From: Pararobbsia alpina_A
GTDB taxonomy: Bacteria; Pseudomonadota; Gammaproteobacteria; Burkholderiales; Burkholderiaceae
Direction: 5' to 3'
Length of the DNA: 64,000 nt
NCBI RefSeq assembly: GCF_965118125.1
Contig: NZ_OZ221289.1
Location: 62,001 to 126,000 of the forward strand
The notes below the pieces were generated by a model. That model saw only the letters and a program-made list of their open reading frames with translations. It ran no database searches and was not told the origin of the DNA. Shown here piece after piece: positions 26,572 through 36,783 of this stretch; the stretch's first letter is position 1, and every line of letters begins with the position of its first letter. The position numbers and the translations under genes were made by a program.

Positions 26572-27153
26572 TCAGCGAATATTGCCAAGCGGAAACAACA
26601 ACGAAACCGCGCAGGCGAACGAAATAATAGGGCCGAACGGCACTGCACCTTGCGCCGACACGCCTGCCCGGTCGCGCGTCGCCAAACCCCATGCAAACAT
26701 ACACACGCTGGCGATCGCTAGTGCCTGCCAAATTTCGGCAACACCGAGCCACGCGCCCGCCGCTGCAGCCAACTTCATATCGCCGCCCCCGATCGCGTGT
26801 CTGTTTCTGCGGAGCCGATAGAGTTGATTCGCGCCCCATAGCAGCCCGAAGCCCACGGCGGCCCCATCGAGCGCGCCCGCGATTGCCGTGAAAACATGAA
26901 ACGCATTGACGGTGACACCGACGACTAAGAGCGGCGCCGTGATCACGTCCGGCAGTGTTCGCGTCCGGACGTCGATGATCGCTAGCGCGGTCAACGTGAT
27001 CACAAACACGATCGCCGCAGCCGCTTTGCCCGAAGCGCCAAACCGCCAGAGAACTCCGAAAACCGCAACGAGCGCGCATGAGGCAATCACTTGTTCGACG
27101 GTCGCTCGGGCTGCTGTGCTTTTGTCTATCGGTCTCGTTGGTTGCGCACTCAT
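26572..27153 (-). CDS. Type IV prepilin peptidase (A24 family), short form
   Basis: 193 residues from the ATG at 27153. The aspartyl-protease motifs are present: D61 in IIDVRTRTLPD and GGGDMK (122-127). Five or six membrane segments. The N-terminal methyltransferase domain of PilD is absent, as in PilU/TadV-type enzymes. It would cleave the leader of prepilins in the inner membrane. The thin-pilus genes at 58938-64000 lack a peptidase, so this distant gene is a plausible partner. Confidence 0.85.
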   Translation of the reverse strand: MSAQPTRPIDKSTAARATVEQVIASCALVAVFGVLWRFGASGKAAAAIVFVITLTALAIIDVRTRTLPDVITAPLLVVGVTVNAFHVFTAIAGALDGAAVGFGLLWGANQLYRLRRNRHAIGGGDMKLAAAAGAWLGVAEIWQALAIASVCMFAWGLATRDRAGVSAQGAVPFGPIISFACAVSLLFPLGNIR

Positions 27154-27369
27154 AGGCGTCCGTTTTTTGAAATTGCTTGGGGTTGCTGTGAGCCTTGTGC
27201 CGGCGGTGTCGGAGACTCTGCGACCCGCACATACGGCGACGAACCTCGGCCGCCGCACGCGCCATCATTTCAGGCCGAGCGCCGCGTCGTCAATTTACAC
27301 AGTCCTTGCCCGTCGCACTCGAGCATCAAATTAGGGTCAGCCTACGCACTCTTGACTCTTGGGCTTATA

Positions 27370-27385
27370 CTGTATAAATATACAG
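27370..27385 (+). promoter_or_regulatory. LexA box upstream of imuA
   Basis: CTGTATAAATATACAG fits the LexA consensus (CTGT-N8-ACAG, AT-rich centre) with one central asymmetry. It ends 9 bases before the imuA start, so bound LexA would block transcription of the cassette. Confidence 0.85.
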
Positions 27386-27394
27386 GTAATTGCC

Positions 27395-28117
27395 ATGAGC
27401 CTCCCCGCTGAAATTCTGCCAGAAACCATCCACCCATCGTTGTGGAGAGGGTCGCAGCTTGCGCGCGGCCGGGATCGCGGGATCGCCACCGGCCACGCTG
27501 AGCTCGACCGTGAACTGCCGGGCGGCGTATGGCCACAAGGCGCGCTCACCGACCTGCTTGTGCGCCAGCCGGGTATCGGGGAATTGCGATTGCTCGTGCC
27601 GGCGCTGGCCAAACTCGGCGCACGTCCAATCGCGGTCGTCCAGCCGCCGCATACCGTGCAGCCTGTTGCCTTTTCGCACCGGGGGCTTGATGCGAAGCGA
27701 TTGACCGTCCTGCGCGCGCCGAAGACTGCCGACGCATTGTGGGCGACGGAGCAAGTGCTACGGACCGGCACATTCGGCGCCGTGATGTTCTGGCAGCAGT
27801 ATGTTCGGCCCGAGTCGCTTCGCAGACTTCATCTTGCCGCCCAGAGCGGAGGCGAATCGGTCTTCTTTCCGTTCCGCCCCCTTGCAGCCGCTCGCGATAC
27901 GTCGCCGGCTCCGTTGCGATTGTCGCTAACCCCGGCCGATGTTGGCATTTCAATTAGCTTTGTCAAACGACGCGGACCTGCGCGCGACGAGCCGCTTGTC
28001 GTATCGCTCTCACCGTCGCCTGTTCTTTTGAGTCGCCATGGCAGTCTGGATCGGCGTACATCTGCCGCACATCGCCCTCGAGTCGTTCCGACCGATATGG
28101 TCAGCGTCCTCGTCTGA
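27395..28117 (+). CDS. imuA: ImuA, SOS-induced translesion synthesis accessory protein
   Basis: About 240 residues. RecA/SulA-like fold with GHAELDRELPGGVWPQGALTDLL typical of ImuA. The start follows AGGT and a LexA box. In the ImuA-ImuB-DnaE2 mutasome it is the least understood part. This gene is open, but its last 80 bases overlap imuB, longer than usual, and both downstream partners are broken, so it may have no working complex here. Confidence 0.85.
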   Translation: MSLPAEILPETIHPSLWRGSQLARGRDRGIATGHAELDRELPGGVWPQGALTDLLVRQPGIGELRLLVPALAKLGARPIAVVQPPHTVQPVAFSHRGLDAKRLTVLRAPKTADALWATEQVLRTGTFGAVMFWQQYVRPESLRRLHLAAQSGGESVFFPFRPLAAARDTSPAPLRLSLTPADVGISISFVKRRGPARDEPLVVSLSPSPVLLSRHGSLDRRTSAAHRPRVVPTDMVSVLV

Positions 28118-29524
28118 GCATGGCCTTGTCGTGCTCGAAAAGGAGCGTGTCATCGCCATGGACGACACCGCAGATTCGCTCGGCGTCCGCATCGGCATGC
28201 GGCGCGGTGGCGTCCTCACACTCGCGCCCGGTGCCCACATTCGAGATCGAGATCTTCGACGCGAGGGCGACGTCGGGCGCGGTGTCGCGTACCCGTTGAT
28301 GAATTACACCCCACTCGTTGTTCTCGACCAAGAAAACGTCGTGCTAATGGACGTTGGTGCGAGCCTTCGTCTATTCGGAGGCGTGCGATCGCTGCGACGC
28401 AAGATTCTCACATCGATCGCAGCATTCGGCGTGAGCGCGAGGGTCAGCGTGGCGCTTACGGGCCGAGCGGCGTGGCTCATGGCGCGCACGCGCGGAGGTA
28501 CCGCGCTTTCACATCGATCGTTTCTCCGTGCGCAACGCCACATCCCCTTGATGGCAGTACCGCCCGCCCGACGCTATGCGGAGTGGTTTGCCGGACTCGG
28601 ATGCGAGACGATGGCGGACATGCAACGGTTGCCCCGAGCCGGTCTCAACAAACGTTGTGGCACCGCCCTGCTCGACCTCGTCGACGAAGCCAACGGCGAG
28701 TCCCCGGAAGTCCATGACTGGCTCGTTGCACCACCGACCTTCGATGCACGCGTTGAACTGCCCGATCGGATTGAGCACGCGGAAGCCGCGCTCTTTTCCG
28801 CACGTCGGTAGATCATGCAGATGACGGGATGGCTGAGTGCCAAGCAACTGGCCGTCGCGCGCTACGCGATATTCCTCGAGCATGAGCGCGGCCGCGACGC
28901 GATACCGCCGACTGAAATCGATATCGCACTCGCCGAACCGACATGGCGTGAAGAACATCTGGTGCGGCTGTTGAAGGAGCGTCTCGGTCGCGTCGAACTC
29001 GACGCGCCGGTAATCGCGTTGCGACTCGAAGCACGCGACGTACGCGAGGCTCAGGCGGCAAGCGAATCGCTCTTTCCCTAGCCGGGTGGCACGCCGCAGG
29101 ACCACGCACGCCTGATGGAATTGCTCACGGCGCGTTTGGGCGCAGAGAATGTTCTGACGTGCTCCCCAGTTGCCGACCACCGTCCCGAAGTCGCCGCCAA
29201 CTGGGTGCCGATATCGGAAAACTCGAAGGGCACGTCGTTGCCCACCGACCTGCCACGGCCTTCCTGGCTTCTCGACACACCAATACAACTCATCATGCGC
29301 GGACATCGCCCGTTTTACGGGACATCACTGCGCATGGTCTCACCCGGCGAGCGTATTGAGTGCGGCTGGCAAGACGGTGGTGCCGTCACGCGCGACTACT
29401 TCGTAGCTGCAGCCGAAGATCACGTGCACTAATGGATTTTCCGTGAACGCGTGAGTAGTCGCGACGAAGGCGAGCCGCGCTGGTTCCTTCACGGCCTGTT
29501 CGGCGAACTTCGACAGTGCCCACG
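28038..29524 (+). pseudogene. imuB: ImuB (DNA polymerase Y family) with three in-frame stop codons
   Basis: About 495 codons of ImuB-like sequence in one continuous frame, starting MAVWIGVHLPHIALE. It is interrupted by TAG at 28809 (codon 258), TAG at 29079 (codon 348) and TAA at 29430 (codon 465). Coding resumes in the same frame after each, for example FP-stop-PGGTPQDHARLMELL and DHVH-stop-WIFRERV. The native stop also seems lost, because the frame stays open into dnaE2 after WFLHGLFG. ImuB is a catalytically inactive hub that links ImuA, DnaE2 and the beta clamp. Confidence 0.88.
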
Positions 29525-29526
29525 TC

Positions 29527-32500
29527 ATGGCCTTCGAGTTCGCCGAGCTACCCGGCTATGCCGAGCTCTTCTGCGCTTCCAACTTCTCGTTTCTGCACGG
29601 TGCGTCACACGCCGAGCAACTCGTCGCGCGCGCCAAACAACTGAACTATGCGGCGATCGCGATCACCGACGAGTGCACGCTCGCCGGCGTCGTGCGAGCG
29701 CATGTCGAAGCCAAGGCCGCGGATCTCCCGTTGATCGTTGGGTCGTATTTTCGCCTGACGAACCCCGATGGTTCACATGCGGTGTCGTTCATTGCGCTCG
29801 CGACCAACCGCAATGGCTCCGGCAACCTATCCGAGCTCATCACGCTCGCTCGCACTCGTGCAGCAAAAGGCACTTACATTCTTCGGCCCGCCGACCTGGC
29901 ACGCCCCGAAAAACCGTACGAGCACCTAAAAGGTCTGCCGGATTGCCTCATCATCGTGTGTCCAGAGTTTCCGAGCGACGATCGCAAGCTCGATGCGCAG
30001 GTGGCATGGATCTCCGCAACGTTTGGCGAGCGAGCGTGGGTTGGTTTGACCCTTCACGCGCGCGCGATGGACGACATCCACCGCGGTGTAGTGCAAGCGG
30101 TCGCGGCACGCCATGGCCTGCCGCTCGTTGCAACCGGACAGGTGACCATGCACGTGCGATCCCGCAAGCTGTTGCAGGATTCGTTGACCGCCGTTCGACT
30201 CGGCAAATCGGTCGGAGAATGTGGATACGACCTCGCTCCTAACGCTGAGCAGCACCTTCGCTCTCGCTTGCGTCTAGCCAATCTGTATCCGCGCCGAGCA
30301 CTCGAAGAGACGCTCAACATCGCTAACCACTGCTCGTTCTCGTTGGATGAACTTCGGTATGAATACCCGGACGAGTTGGTGCCGGGCGGCCACACCCTGA
30401 CGAGCTATCTGCGACAAGAAACGTATACCGGCGCGCATCGACGCTTTCCGGGCGGCGTCCCGCACAGTGTTCAACAACAGATCGAGCACGAACTGCAACT
30501 GATCCAGGAACTCAACTACGAACCGTATTTCTTGACGGTCTATGACATCGTGCGCTTCGCCCGAGGCGAGGGCATCCTCTGTCAGGGACGCGGCTCAGCC
30601 GCCAACTCCGCGGTGTGTTTTTGCCTCGGCGTGACCGAAGTCGATCCGGCCCGCTCCAGCATGCTGTTTGAGCGCTTCATCTAAAAGGAGCGCGGTGAGC
30701 CGCCCGATATCGATGTCGATTTCGAACATCAGCGACGCGAGGAAGTCATCCAGTACATCTACGCCAAGTACGGACGGCACCGTGCGGCGCTCACGGCCGC
30801 CGTCACCACCTATCGACCACGCAGTTCGTTGCGCGAATCCGGCAAGGCACTTGGAGTAGATCCAGCGATCGTCGATAGAGTGGCGAAAGCGCATCAGTGG
30901 TTCGATTCGAGCGAGGACCTGCTCAAGCGTTTTGCCGAGTCCGGATTGGATCCTGAGATACCACTCGTTCAGCAGTGGGCGACGCTGGCCGCCCAGTTGC
31001 TCGGCTTTCCGAGGCACCTCTCGCGGCACACGGGAGGATTCGTTATCAGCCGCGGCCCTCTGTCACGCCTTGTGCCGATCGAGAACGCAGCGATGGTCGA
31101 TCGCAGCATCATCCAATGGGACAAAGATGACATCGAAGCGGTGGGATTGCTAAAAATCGACGTCCTCGCGCTGGGAATGCTGTCTGCAATCAGAAGGACG
31201 CTTGCACTGATTTCAGAAAAACGCGGCGAGCTATTCGAGCTTCAGGACATACCGGCCGAAGATGCGCAAACCTACGACATGATTTGTCGCGCGGACACGG
31301 TGGGCGTGTTCCAGATCGAGTCGCGCGCGCAGATGAGCATGCTGCCCCGTCTCAAGCCGCGTCAGTTCTATGACCTGGTCATCAAGGTCGCAATCGTGCG
31401 CCCGGGCCCCGTTCAAGGCGGCATGGTTCATCCATATTTGCGGCGGCGCCAGGGCCTTGAACCTGTCACGTACCCCAGCCCCACCGTCGAGACGGCGCTT
31501 GCCCGCACGCTTGGCGTACCGATCTTCCAAGAGCAGGTCATGCAGGTCGCGATGCTGGCCGCCGGCTTCACTCCGGGCGAGGCAGATCAATTGCGACGAG
31601 CCATGGCCGCATGGCGCCGCAAGGGGGGACTTGAGAAGTACCACGAGCGCATCGTCTCCGGCATGCTTGAGCGTGGTTACGAGCTCGAGTTCGCTGAGTC
31701 CATCTACTCGCAGATCCAAGGCTTCGGCGAGTACGGCTTTCCCGAGAGTCATGCGGCGAGTTTTGCGTTACTCGTCTATGCGAGTTGCTGGCTCAAATGC
31801 CATGAGCCCGCCGCGTTCGTCTGCGCGATGCTCAATAGCCAGCCAATGGGTTTCTATTCGGCCTCGCAACTCATTCAGGACGCGAAGCGTCATGGCGTAG
31901 CGTTCCGTCCCGTCGACGTCACGATCAGCGATTGGGATTCCGCCCTTGAAGGCCCAACGACGAAAGCGCCGGTACGACTCGGCATGTCATTCATCCGCGG
32001 CATGAGAGAAGACGCGGCAGCACGCATTGAGCTCGCGCGGTCCGTGCGCCCATTTCTGGACGTCTCGGACCTCGCGCGGCGCGCACAACTCGACCGTCGC
32101 GATCTGCAGCTACTTGCGGGTGCAAATGCGCTGCGAGCGCTCGCTGGCGAGCGCCGTGAAGCGCTATGGCAAGCGGTCGCGGCGGTACCGGACAAAGATT
32201 TGTTGCGCGGAGCGTCCGACGACGATGTGACGCCTATCCTTGCTGCACTTTCAGGAGGGCAAGAGATCGTCAGTGACTATCGCGCATTGGGCCTAACGCT
32301 CAATCGGCACCCAGTTGAACTCTTGCGGCCGCGGCTGGAAGCCAAGCGGATCTTCGCTGCGACGACGCTCGCGACGTTCCGCAATGGTCAACATGCGCGA
32401 GCCGCCGGAATCGTGACAGTCCGCCAGCGCCCGGGCACAGCCAAAGGCGTCATGTTCGTGACACTCGAGGATGAAACGGGTCAAGTCAACGTTATCGTAT

Positions 32501-32670
32501 GGCCCACCATGCTGGAGCGATATCGACGCGAAGCGCTGGGCGCAACGATGCTCGGGGTGTTCGGGATCTGGCAACAGGAAGGCGAAGTTCGCCACTTGAT
32601 AGCGAAAAGGCTCGTTGATTTGACTCACCTGCTCGGCGCGCTCACAACGTCGAGCCGCGATTTCCGATAA
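29527..32670 (+). pseudogene. dnaE2: DnaE2/ImuC error-prone DNA polymerase III alpha with one in-frame stop
   Basis: 1047 codons, the normal DnaE2 length. The PHP domain begins AELPGYAELFCASNFSFLHGASH; the polymerase core includes GRGSAANSAVCFCLG and PDIDVDFEH with the catalytic Asp pair, and RHTGGFVISRGPL. TAA at 30682 (codon 386, expected Ser in RFI-S-KERGEPPDIDVDF) stops translation just before the catalytic aspartates. No frameshift is visible anywhere else. Unless the stop is read through the protein is inactive. Confidence 0.9.
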
Positions 32671-32825
32671 ACGACCCAGCCGCTTGCGCCGCGAGAAAAT
32701 TGGAACCTGTCTGACGGCGGCCATAGAACTCGACCGAGCATAGTTGTTAATGACTTAGTCGCCATCCTCGCTCGCGCCGAATCGCACGGGCTACCGCTAT
32801 TTTCACGAGAAACCGAGGGCGCCAT

Positions 32826-33304
32826 ATGTGTACGAGTTACGAAGCGAACCCAAACGACGCGTTCGAAGTGTTTAGCATCTTCCCGTCGCCGTCATTCGAA
32901 TACAAGCGTGAGATATACAAGGATTACCAAGCGCCGATCTTCCGTCGAACGGATAGCGGCCTTTCGACAGATCCTGCCACCTTTGGCATTGTCCCGCGCA
33001 AACACATACCCGATGGCGTCAAAGTCTTTGATACGATGAACGCGCGTGCAGAAACAGTAGGCGAGAAAAGAAGCTACAGCAGCGCGTGGAAGAAGCTCCA
33101 GACCTGCCGTATTCCGTGCCAGACTTTCTTTGAGCCGAACTATGAGACGGGCAGCCGGTGCGCTGGAAGATCGGACTAGCTGACCGAACACCACTCGCGA
33201 TTGCTGGTTTGTGGCGTGCGTGGTCCGAGCCCGACGGCGCCACCGCTCTGGCATTTACGATGCTCACCGTAAATGCGGACGACCATCCGCTCATGAAGCG
33301 CTTT
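32826..33304 (+). pseudogene. SRAP-family protein (YedK/HMCES-like), 5' part
   Basis: Starts MCTSYEANP with the catalytic Cys2 of SRAP proteins, which crosslink to abasic sites in single-stranded DNA; NARAETVGEKRSY carries the conserved Asn/Arg/Glu region. A one-base deletion near 33156 shifts the frame after CQTFFEPNYETG; the other frame continues RWKIGLADRTPLAIAGLWRAW up to LMKRF. A TnpB element then interrupts it. The 3' part resumes at 34681. It lies next to the SOS polymerase genes, as a DNA-damage gene would. Confidence 0.88.
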
Positions 33305-34684
33305 CTTGACATCCTCCCCGCCCTAAAGGACGGGAATTCCTACTGTGCTTAGGCTAAAGCAGCCTGAGTCACTTCGGCGGGTTCCTGCTTCGTCGGGTGG
33401 CCTGACTGCGCCATCCCTCCACAGGCAAACAAGCGCTGTCCGCGCTCTAAAACGTTGATCGCACCGACATGATCGGCGTTGTTCGAATAGCCGCAAGCCA
33501 CGCAGGCAAAGCGCGCCTGAGTCTTGCGATTTTCCTTCCCCACATGGCCACGGCACGGGCAGGTACGGCTCGTGTTGGCCGCAGGCACCGCAATCAAATA
33601 ACCGCCACGCCACGCGGTCTTATATTCCAACTGGCGATGGAACTCGCCCCATCCTTGATCCAGGATGGACTTGTTGAGTCCCGACTTCGCGCGCACATTG
33701 CGTCCTGGCGCCGCGGCCGTGCCGCTGGCCGACTTCGTCATGTCGCGGACTTTCAGGTCTTCGACGGCGATCATTGCGTGGTTTTTGCTGATGCTGTCTG
33801 AAGCCTTGTGCAGAAAGTCTGCGCGAGTGTCCGCGATGCGTGCATGGATGCGCTGAATGCGGGATTTCGCTTTCTTCCAATTGCTGCTGCCTTTGACCTT
33901 GCGGGCCATGCGGCGTTGATACTTCGCGAGCCTCCGCTCGTGTTTCTTGAAACTGGCGAGCGGCGCGATGTACGTGCCATCGCTCATGGTGGCGAAGCGC
34001 GCCACGCCCACGTCGATGCCGACTGACGTGCCATGCGGAACCGGCACATCTACCTCGCGCGCCGTGAGGATGGACACGTACCACTTGCCCGCGCGCAGCG
34101 ACACGGTCGCACTGCGAACCTCGCCGAGCACGTCGCGGCTGTTGCGGTGGCAAATCCATCCCAGCTTGGGGAGCTTGATGCGGCCGTTTGCGCGGTCGAG
34201 CGCGATCGCCTTCTTATCCGGCGAGACAAACCCGTCGTACTCGCCCTTGCGCTTGAAGCGCGGGTACGACATGCGGCCTTCGAAGAACGCTTTGTACGCC
34301 TTCTCCAGATTCTTCAGTGCGTGCTGTTGCGCATGCACCGGGCCATCCGACAGCCACGGTGTTTCGTCGCCATTGCGCCAGCCCGTAAGCCACTTCGCCA
34401 TGCCGATGTAGCCGACGAACCTCTCGCCAGCCTTGTAGTTCTCCTGTTGCAACGCCAGTGCCTTGTTATAGACGAACCGGCACGCTCCCGCGAACTGGCG
34501 CATCTTGCGCCTGCTCGCCGCTCGGCATGAGTTCGAATCGGAAGGCCTGGAGTCGTTGCATAGCACGCAGATTCTCGATCAAGAGCACCCGTGGAAGGCG
34601 CGGTGTTGTTTGCCGATTACAGAAGGACGGCTCGCGCCGTCCGCGCTCCAACCCCCACCCTGAAGTGCGGGGTTCGCCGCGCAC
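33305..34684 (-). mobile_element. IS200/IS605-superfamily tnpB-only element, copy 1
   Basis: Boundaries are approximate. The right end (near 33306, minus orientation) has the hairpin-rich GGACGG..GGGGAGGATGTCAAG shared with copy 2; the left end (near 34684) begins GTGCGCG and has a CCCC..GGGG hairpin, also as in copy 2. No tnpA is present. The element splits the SRAP gene, whose two parts join in frame across about 33304/34681. Confidence 0.8.
33349..34561 (-). pseudogene. tnpB: TnpB RNA-guided nuclease homologue, copy 1, frameshifted
   Basis: The native start is MQRLQAFRFELMPSGEQ at 34561; one extra G near 34510 puts the next part (RKMRQFAGACRFVYNKAL) in another frame. RuvC residues remain visible: Asp in VGIDVGVARFAT, Glu in IAVEDLKVRDM, Asp in NNADHVGAIN. 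The zinc finger reads CPCRGH instead of CxxCGH, so its first Cys pair is disturbed. Probably inactive. Confidence 0.82.
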
Positions 34685-34887
34685 CAGATCGACCAGCCCA
34701 CGAAAAGCGATCGGCCGTGATCATTGCGCCCGACGAGTATGAAAGCTGGCTGTCGTTTCGCAGCACCGACGAGGCACGATCATTTCTCAACCTCTTTCCC
34801 GCCGACTTAATGCACGCGGAGGCATATCCTCTGCCCCCGCGAAAGCCAGCCGCGACACCAAAAACCAGAGATCGGCCGCTGGACTGA
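34681..34887 (+). pseudogene. SRAP-family protein, severed 3' part
   Basis: The frame APDRPAHEKRSAVII, DEYESWLSFRSTDEARSFL and DLMHAEAYPLPPRK is the typical SRAP C-terminus and continues the 5' part at 32826-33304 across the TnpB element. Confidence 0.85.
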
Positions 34888-34893
34888 CTCGGG

Positions 34894-35184
34894 TCAGATT
34901 TCGTATTGCGACCGGTCCTGGCCTGCAATCCACTTCGGCGGCTTCCCGCGGCCACTCCACGTCGCACCCGAAACGGGATCGCGGTACTTGGCTTCGGCCG
35001 CCTTTCTCTGCATCTTGCCCTTTCCACGGCCGGTAGCAATTCCGAGGTCGGCAAGGGTAATGCTGTAATCGACCATCTTTTGCTTGATTTCATCGACGAC
35101 CTGCGCGAACTCGCGCTCCTTGGCTTCCGCAATTTGTTGCTCGAGTACTTGGCGCTGTTGGAGAAGCTCTTTGTATGCAGACAT
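34894..35184 (-). CDS. H-NS family histone-like protein
   Basis: 96 residues from the ATG at 35184, which has AAAGGA 4 bases before it. N-terminal coiled coil (YKELLQQRQVLEQQIAEAKE) for oligomerisation and the C-terminal DNA-binding motif YRDPVSGATWSGRGKPPKWI, in the Burkholderia form. Plasmid-borne H-NS proteins silence AT-rich acquired DNA and reduce the fitness cost of the plasmid. Confidence 0.92.
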   Translation of the reverse strand: MSAYKELLQQRQVLEQQIAEAKEREFAQVVDEIKQKMVDYSITLADLGIATGRGKGKMQRKAAEAKYRDPVSGATWSGRGKPPKWIAGQDRSQYEI

Positions 35185-35495
35185 GGTGTCCTTTTCGATA
35201 TTGCTGAGTTGAAAAGCTTTGTCATTCGAAAGTCGTTTGAGCCGCGCTGAACTGTCCAACTACTTTTTTTGAAACTCTTTCGACAGCGTCTCCCACGCCG
35301 ATGTTCTTCGTGGGATTTGCGGTGCTCAAACCAATACTAATGCTTCCTGCGCCAATAAGCTCCCGAAAGCCCCCCAGATTCTCTCCTCTTATCGCGTGAA
35401 TTACGCATTCGCTCCCCATCAAACTAAGCGGTAGTCGCTGGCTTGACTTCGCAATGGCGACGCTATCTTGAATGCATCGCCCTATCGGAGGCCCT
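35185..35495. other. Divergent promoter region between hns and a phage-like operon
   Basis: About 310 bases. A plus-strand promoter candidate is TTGACT (35443-35448), 15 bases, TATCTT (35464-35469). Minus-strand frames here lack ribosome binding sites. Confidence 0.4.
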
Positions 35496-35810
35496 ATGCA
35501 AGTCAGATCCGCCAGCACGTCTCGTCTTACTCAATTGCTCAACGATCAGCCCAATGTGCAATTGTGGGCGGTGCATTTTCCGGAACAGAACGATTGGTAC
35601 GCAGCGCCCAACGAAGCCGCCGCACGCGATCTCGCCAAGGTCTGGAACGCGTTTGTCGTGCGAACGGCAACGCTCGAACCGTCTGAGAAAGTGAACGTGG
35701 CAGCCACGGCCCGGGTGCGGCCGCACGGCGCCGATTCGCACGCGAAGTGCGTACGCGAATGGTCCCGCGTTGTATGGGACTTTACGCCGCCAACTTCCGT
35801 GCTGTCATGA
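35496..35810 (+). CDS. Hypothetical protein, first gene of a phage-like group
   Basis: 104 residues; the ATG at 35496 follows GGAGG at ideal distance. Sequence such as VQLWAVHFPEQNDWYAAPNEAAARDLAKVWN is well formed, but no family comes to mind. Its TGA overlaps the next start (ATGA), so the genes are translationally coupled. Confidence 0.6.
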   Translation: MQVRSASTSRLTQLLNDQPNVQLWAVHFPEQNDWYAAPNEAAARDLAKVWNAFVVRTATLEPSEKVNVAATARVRPHGADSHAKCVREWSRVVWDFTPPTSVLS

Positions 35811-36499
35811 ATGCGCGCGACGAAAGTGTGATCGCTGCGCGCCGGCGCAAGCTTATCCTAGGCGACGTCGACGCGCTGGCCATTGCCGACGGCCGCAAGA
35901 CCCAAATCCGTTGGCCGGTCGCCGCATCACACGACCAACCCAATGCGCGCGGTGCCTCATCTCAGATCGCCCAGCAGTTTAAGGACGTGGCGCCTGGTGA
36001 TCGCTTTTGGGGTTCAGAGGCCTTCCGCGTCGTTGAGCTTTTCGAGCGCACCGAACCGGGCATCGCTACTCGATATTTCGCGCTAGTCGAGTACCGCTGC
36101 GACCTTACGCAGGCCAAGGTCGAAATCACCGCGCCGCAGTTCCGTCGGCAAGAGGCGTCGCGCCGACGCGGTTGGATCGCCGCACGGTTGATGCCGCTAT
36201 GGGCTTCGCGCTTTGAGGTTGTTGCCGAGACGGTGCGCGTCGAGCCCACCTGGGACATCTCTGAAGCCGACGCGATCGCACAAGGAGCACGGAAGTTCAC
36301 GGATTTGCCAGACGCACACTCGGGTCAGGTCTACTGGAGCGTACCGACCCCGTCCAGCGTGCACGAGTGCCTGCCATCCGCACAGTTCGCGTTTGCCAAC
36401 GATTTATGCAAGCAACACTCGGGCGCAAGCGACCTCGAACTCTGGGACCGGAACGTTGCTCTTTGCGTCGTTCGATTCAACGTCAGTCGGAGTGAGTGA
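35807..36499 (+). CDS. ASCH-like phage morphogenetic-type protein
   Basis: 230 residues. GRKTQIRWPV, GDRFWGSEAF, MPLWASRF and the tail motif WDISEADAIAQGA recall a family of prophage proteins with an ASCH/PUA-like RNA-binding fold (typical pattern GRKTQTRR, DxLWVRE, MPRWASR, ISEADAxAEG). The role in phages is unclear. Coupled to the genes on both sides. Confidence 0.6.
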   Translation: MNARDESVIAARRRKLILGDVDALAIADGRKTQIRWPVAASHDQPNARGASSQIAQQFKDVAPGDRFWGSEAFRVVELFERTEPGIATRYFALVEYRCDLTQAKVEITAPQFRRQEASRRRGWIAARLMPLWASRFEVVAETVRVEPTWDISEADAIAQGARKFTDLPDAHSGQVYWSVPTPSSVHECLPSAQFAFANDLCKQHSGASDLELWDRNVALCVVRFNVSRSE

Positions 36500-36783
36500 T
36501 GAAAATCCTTGGATACGAATTGCCCGACGCGACGATGCGCACAGTCGAGCGTCGCATGGCAGCCGGCAGTTTCGAGGCGTTTGACGTGCGTCGTGTACTG
36601 CTTCGCGAGTTCCGCAGCCAGAAGACCGGGCCTCACGACGCTTATCGCACCGCTGACGCAGCAGCGACTCGCTTGATCCGCCACTACGCGGAACGCGGTG
36701 TGATCAAGAAAGTCGACGGGACGCGGCGCTGGGTGTCGCGCCCTTCGCAAGAGCCACAGCGGCCCACGGCAATGGAGATCTAA
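36499..36783 (+). CDS. Hypothetical protein with winged-helix-like sequence
   Basis: 94 residues; the start overlaps the upstream stop (TGATG). The sequence RVLLREFRSQKTGPHDAYRTADAAATRLIRHYAERGVIKKVDGTRRW suggests a small DNA-binding winged helix, by inspection only. Confidence 0.55.
   Translation: MKILGYELPDATMRTVERRMAAGSFEAFDVRRVLLREFRSQKTGPHDAYRTADAAATRLIRHYAERGVIKKVDGTRRWVSRPSQEPQRPTAMEI

Noticed and set aside
28038..32670. Stop-codon recoding or suppressor tRNA as explanation for imuB/dnaE2 stops
   Set aside because: The stops are a mixture of TAG and TAA replacing different residues, neighbours have ordinary frameshifts, and I see no tRNA gene in the window.
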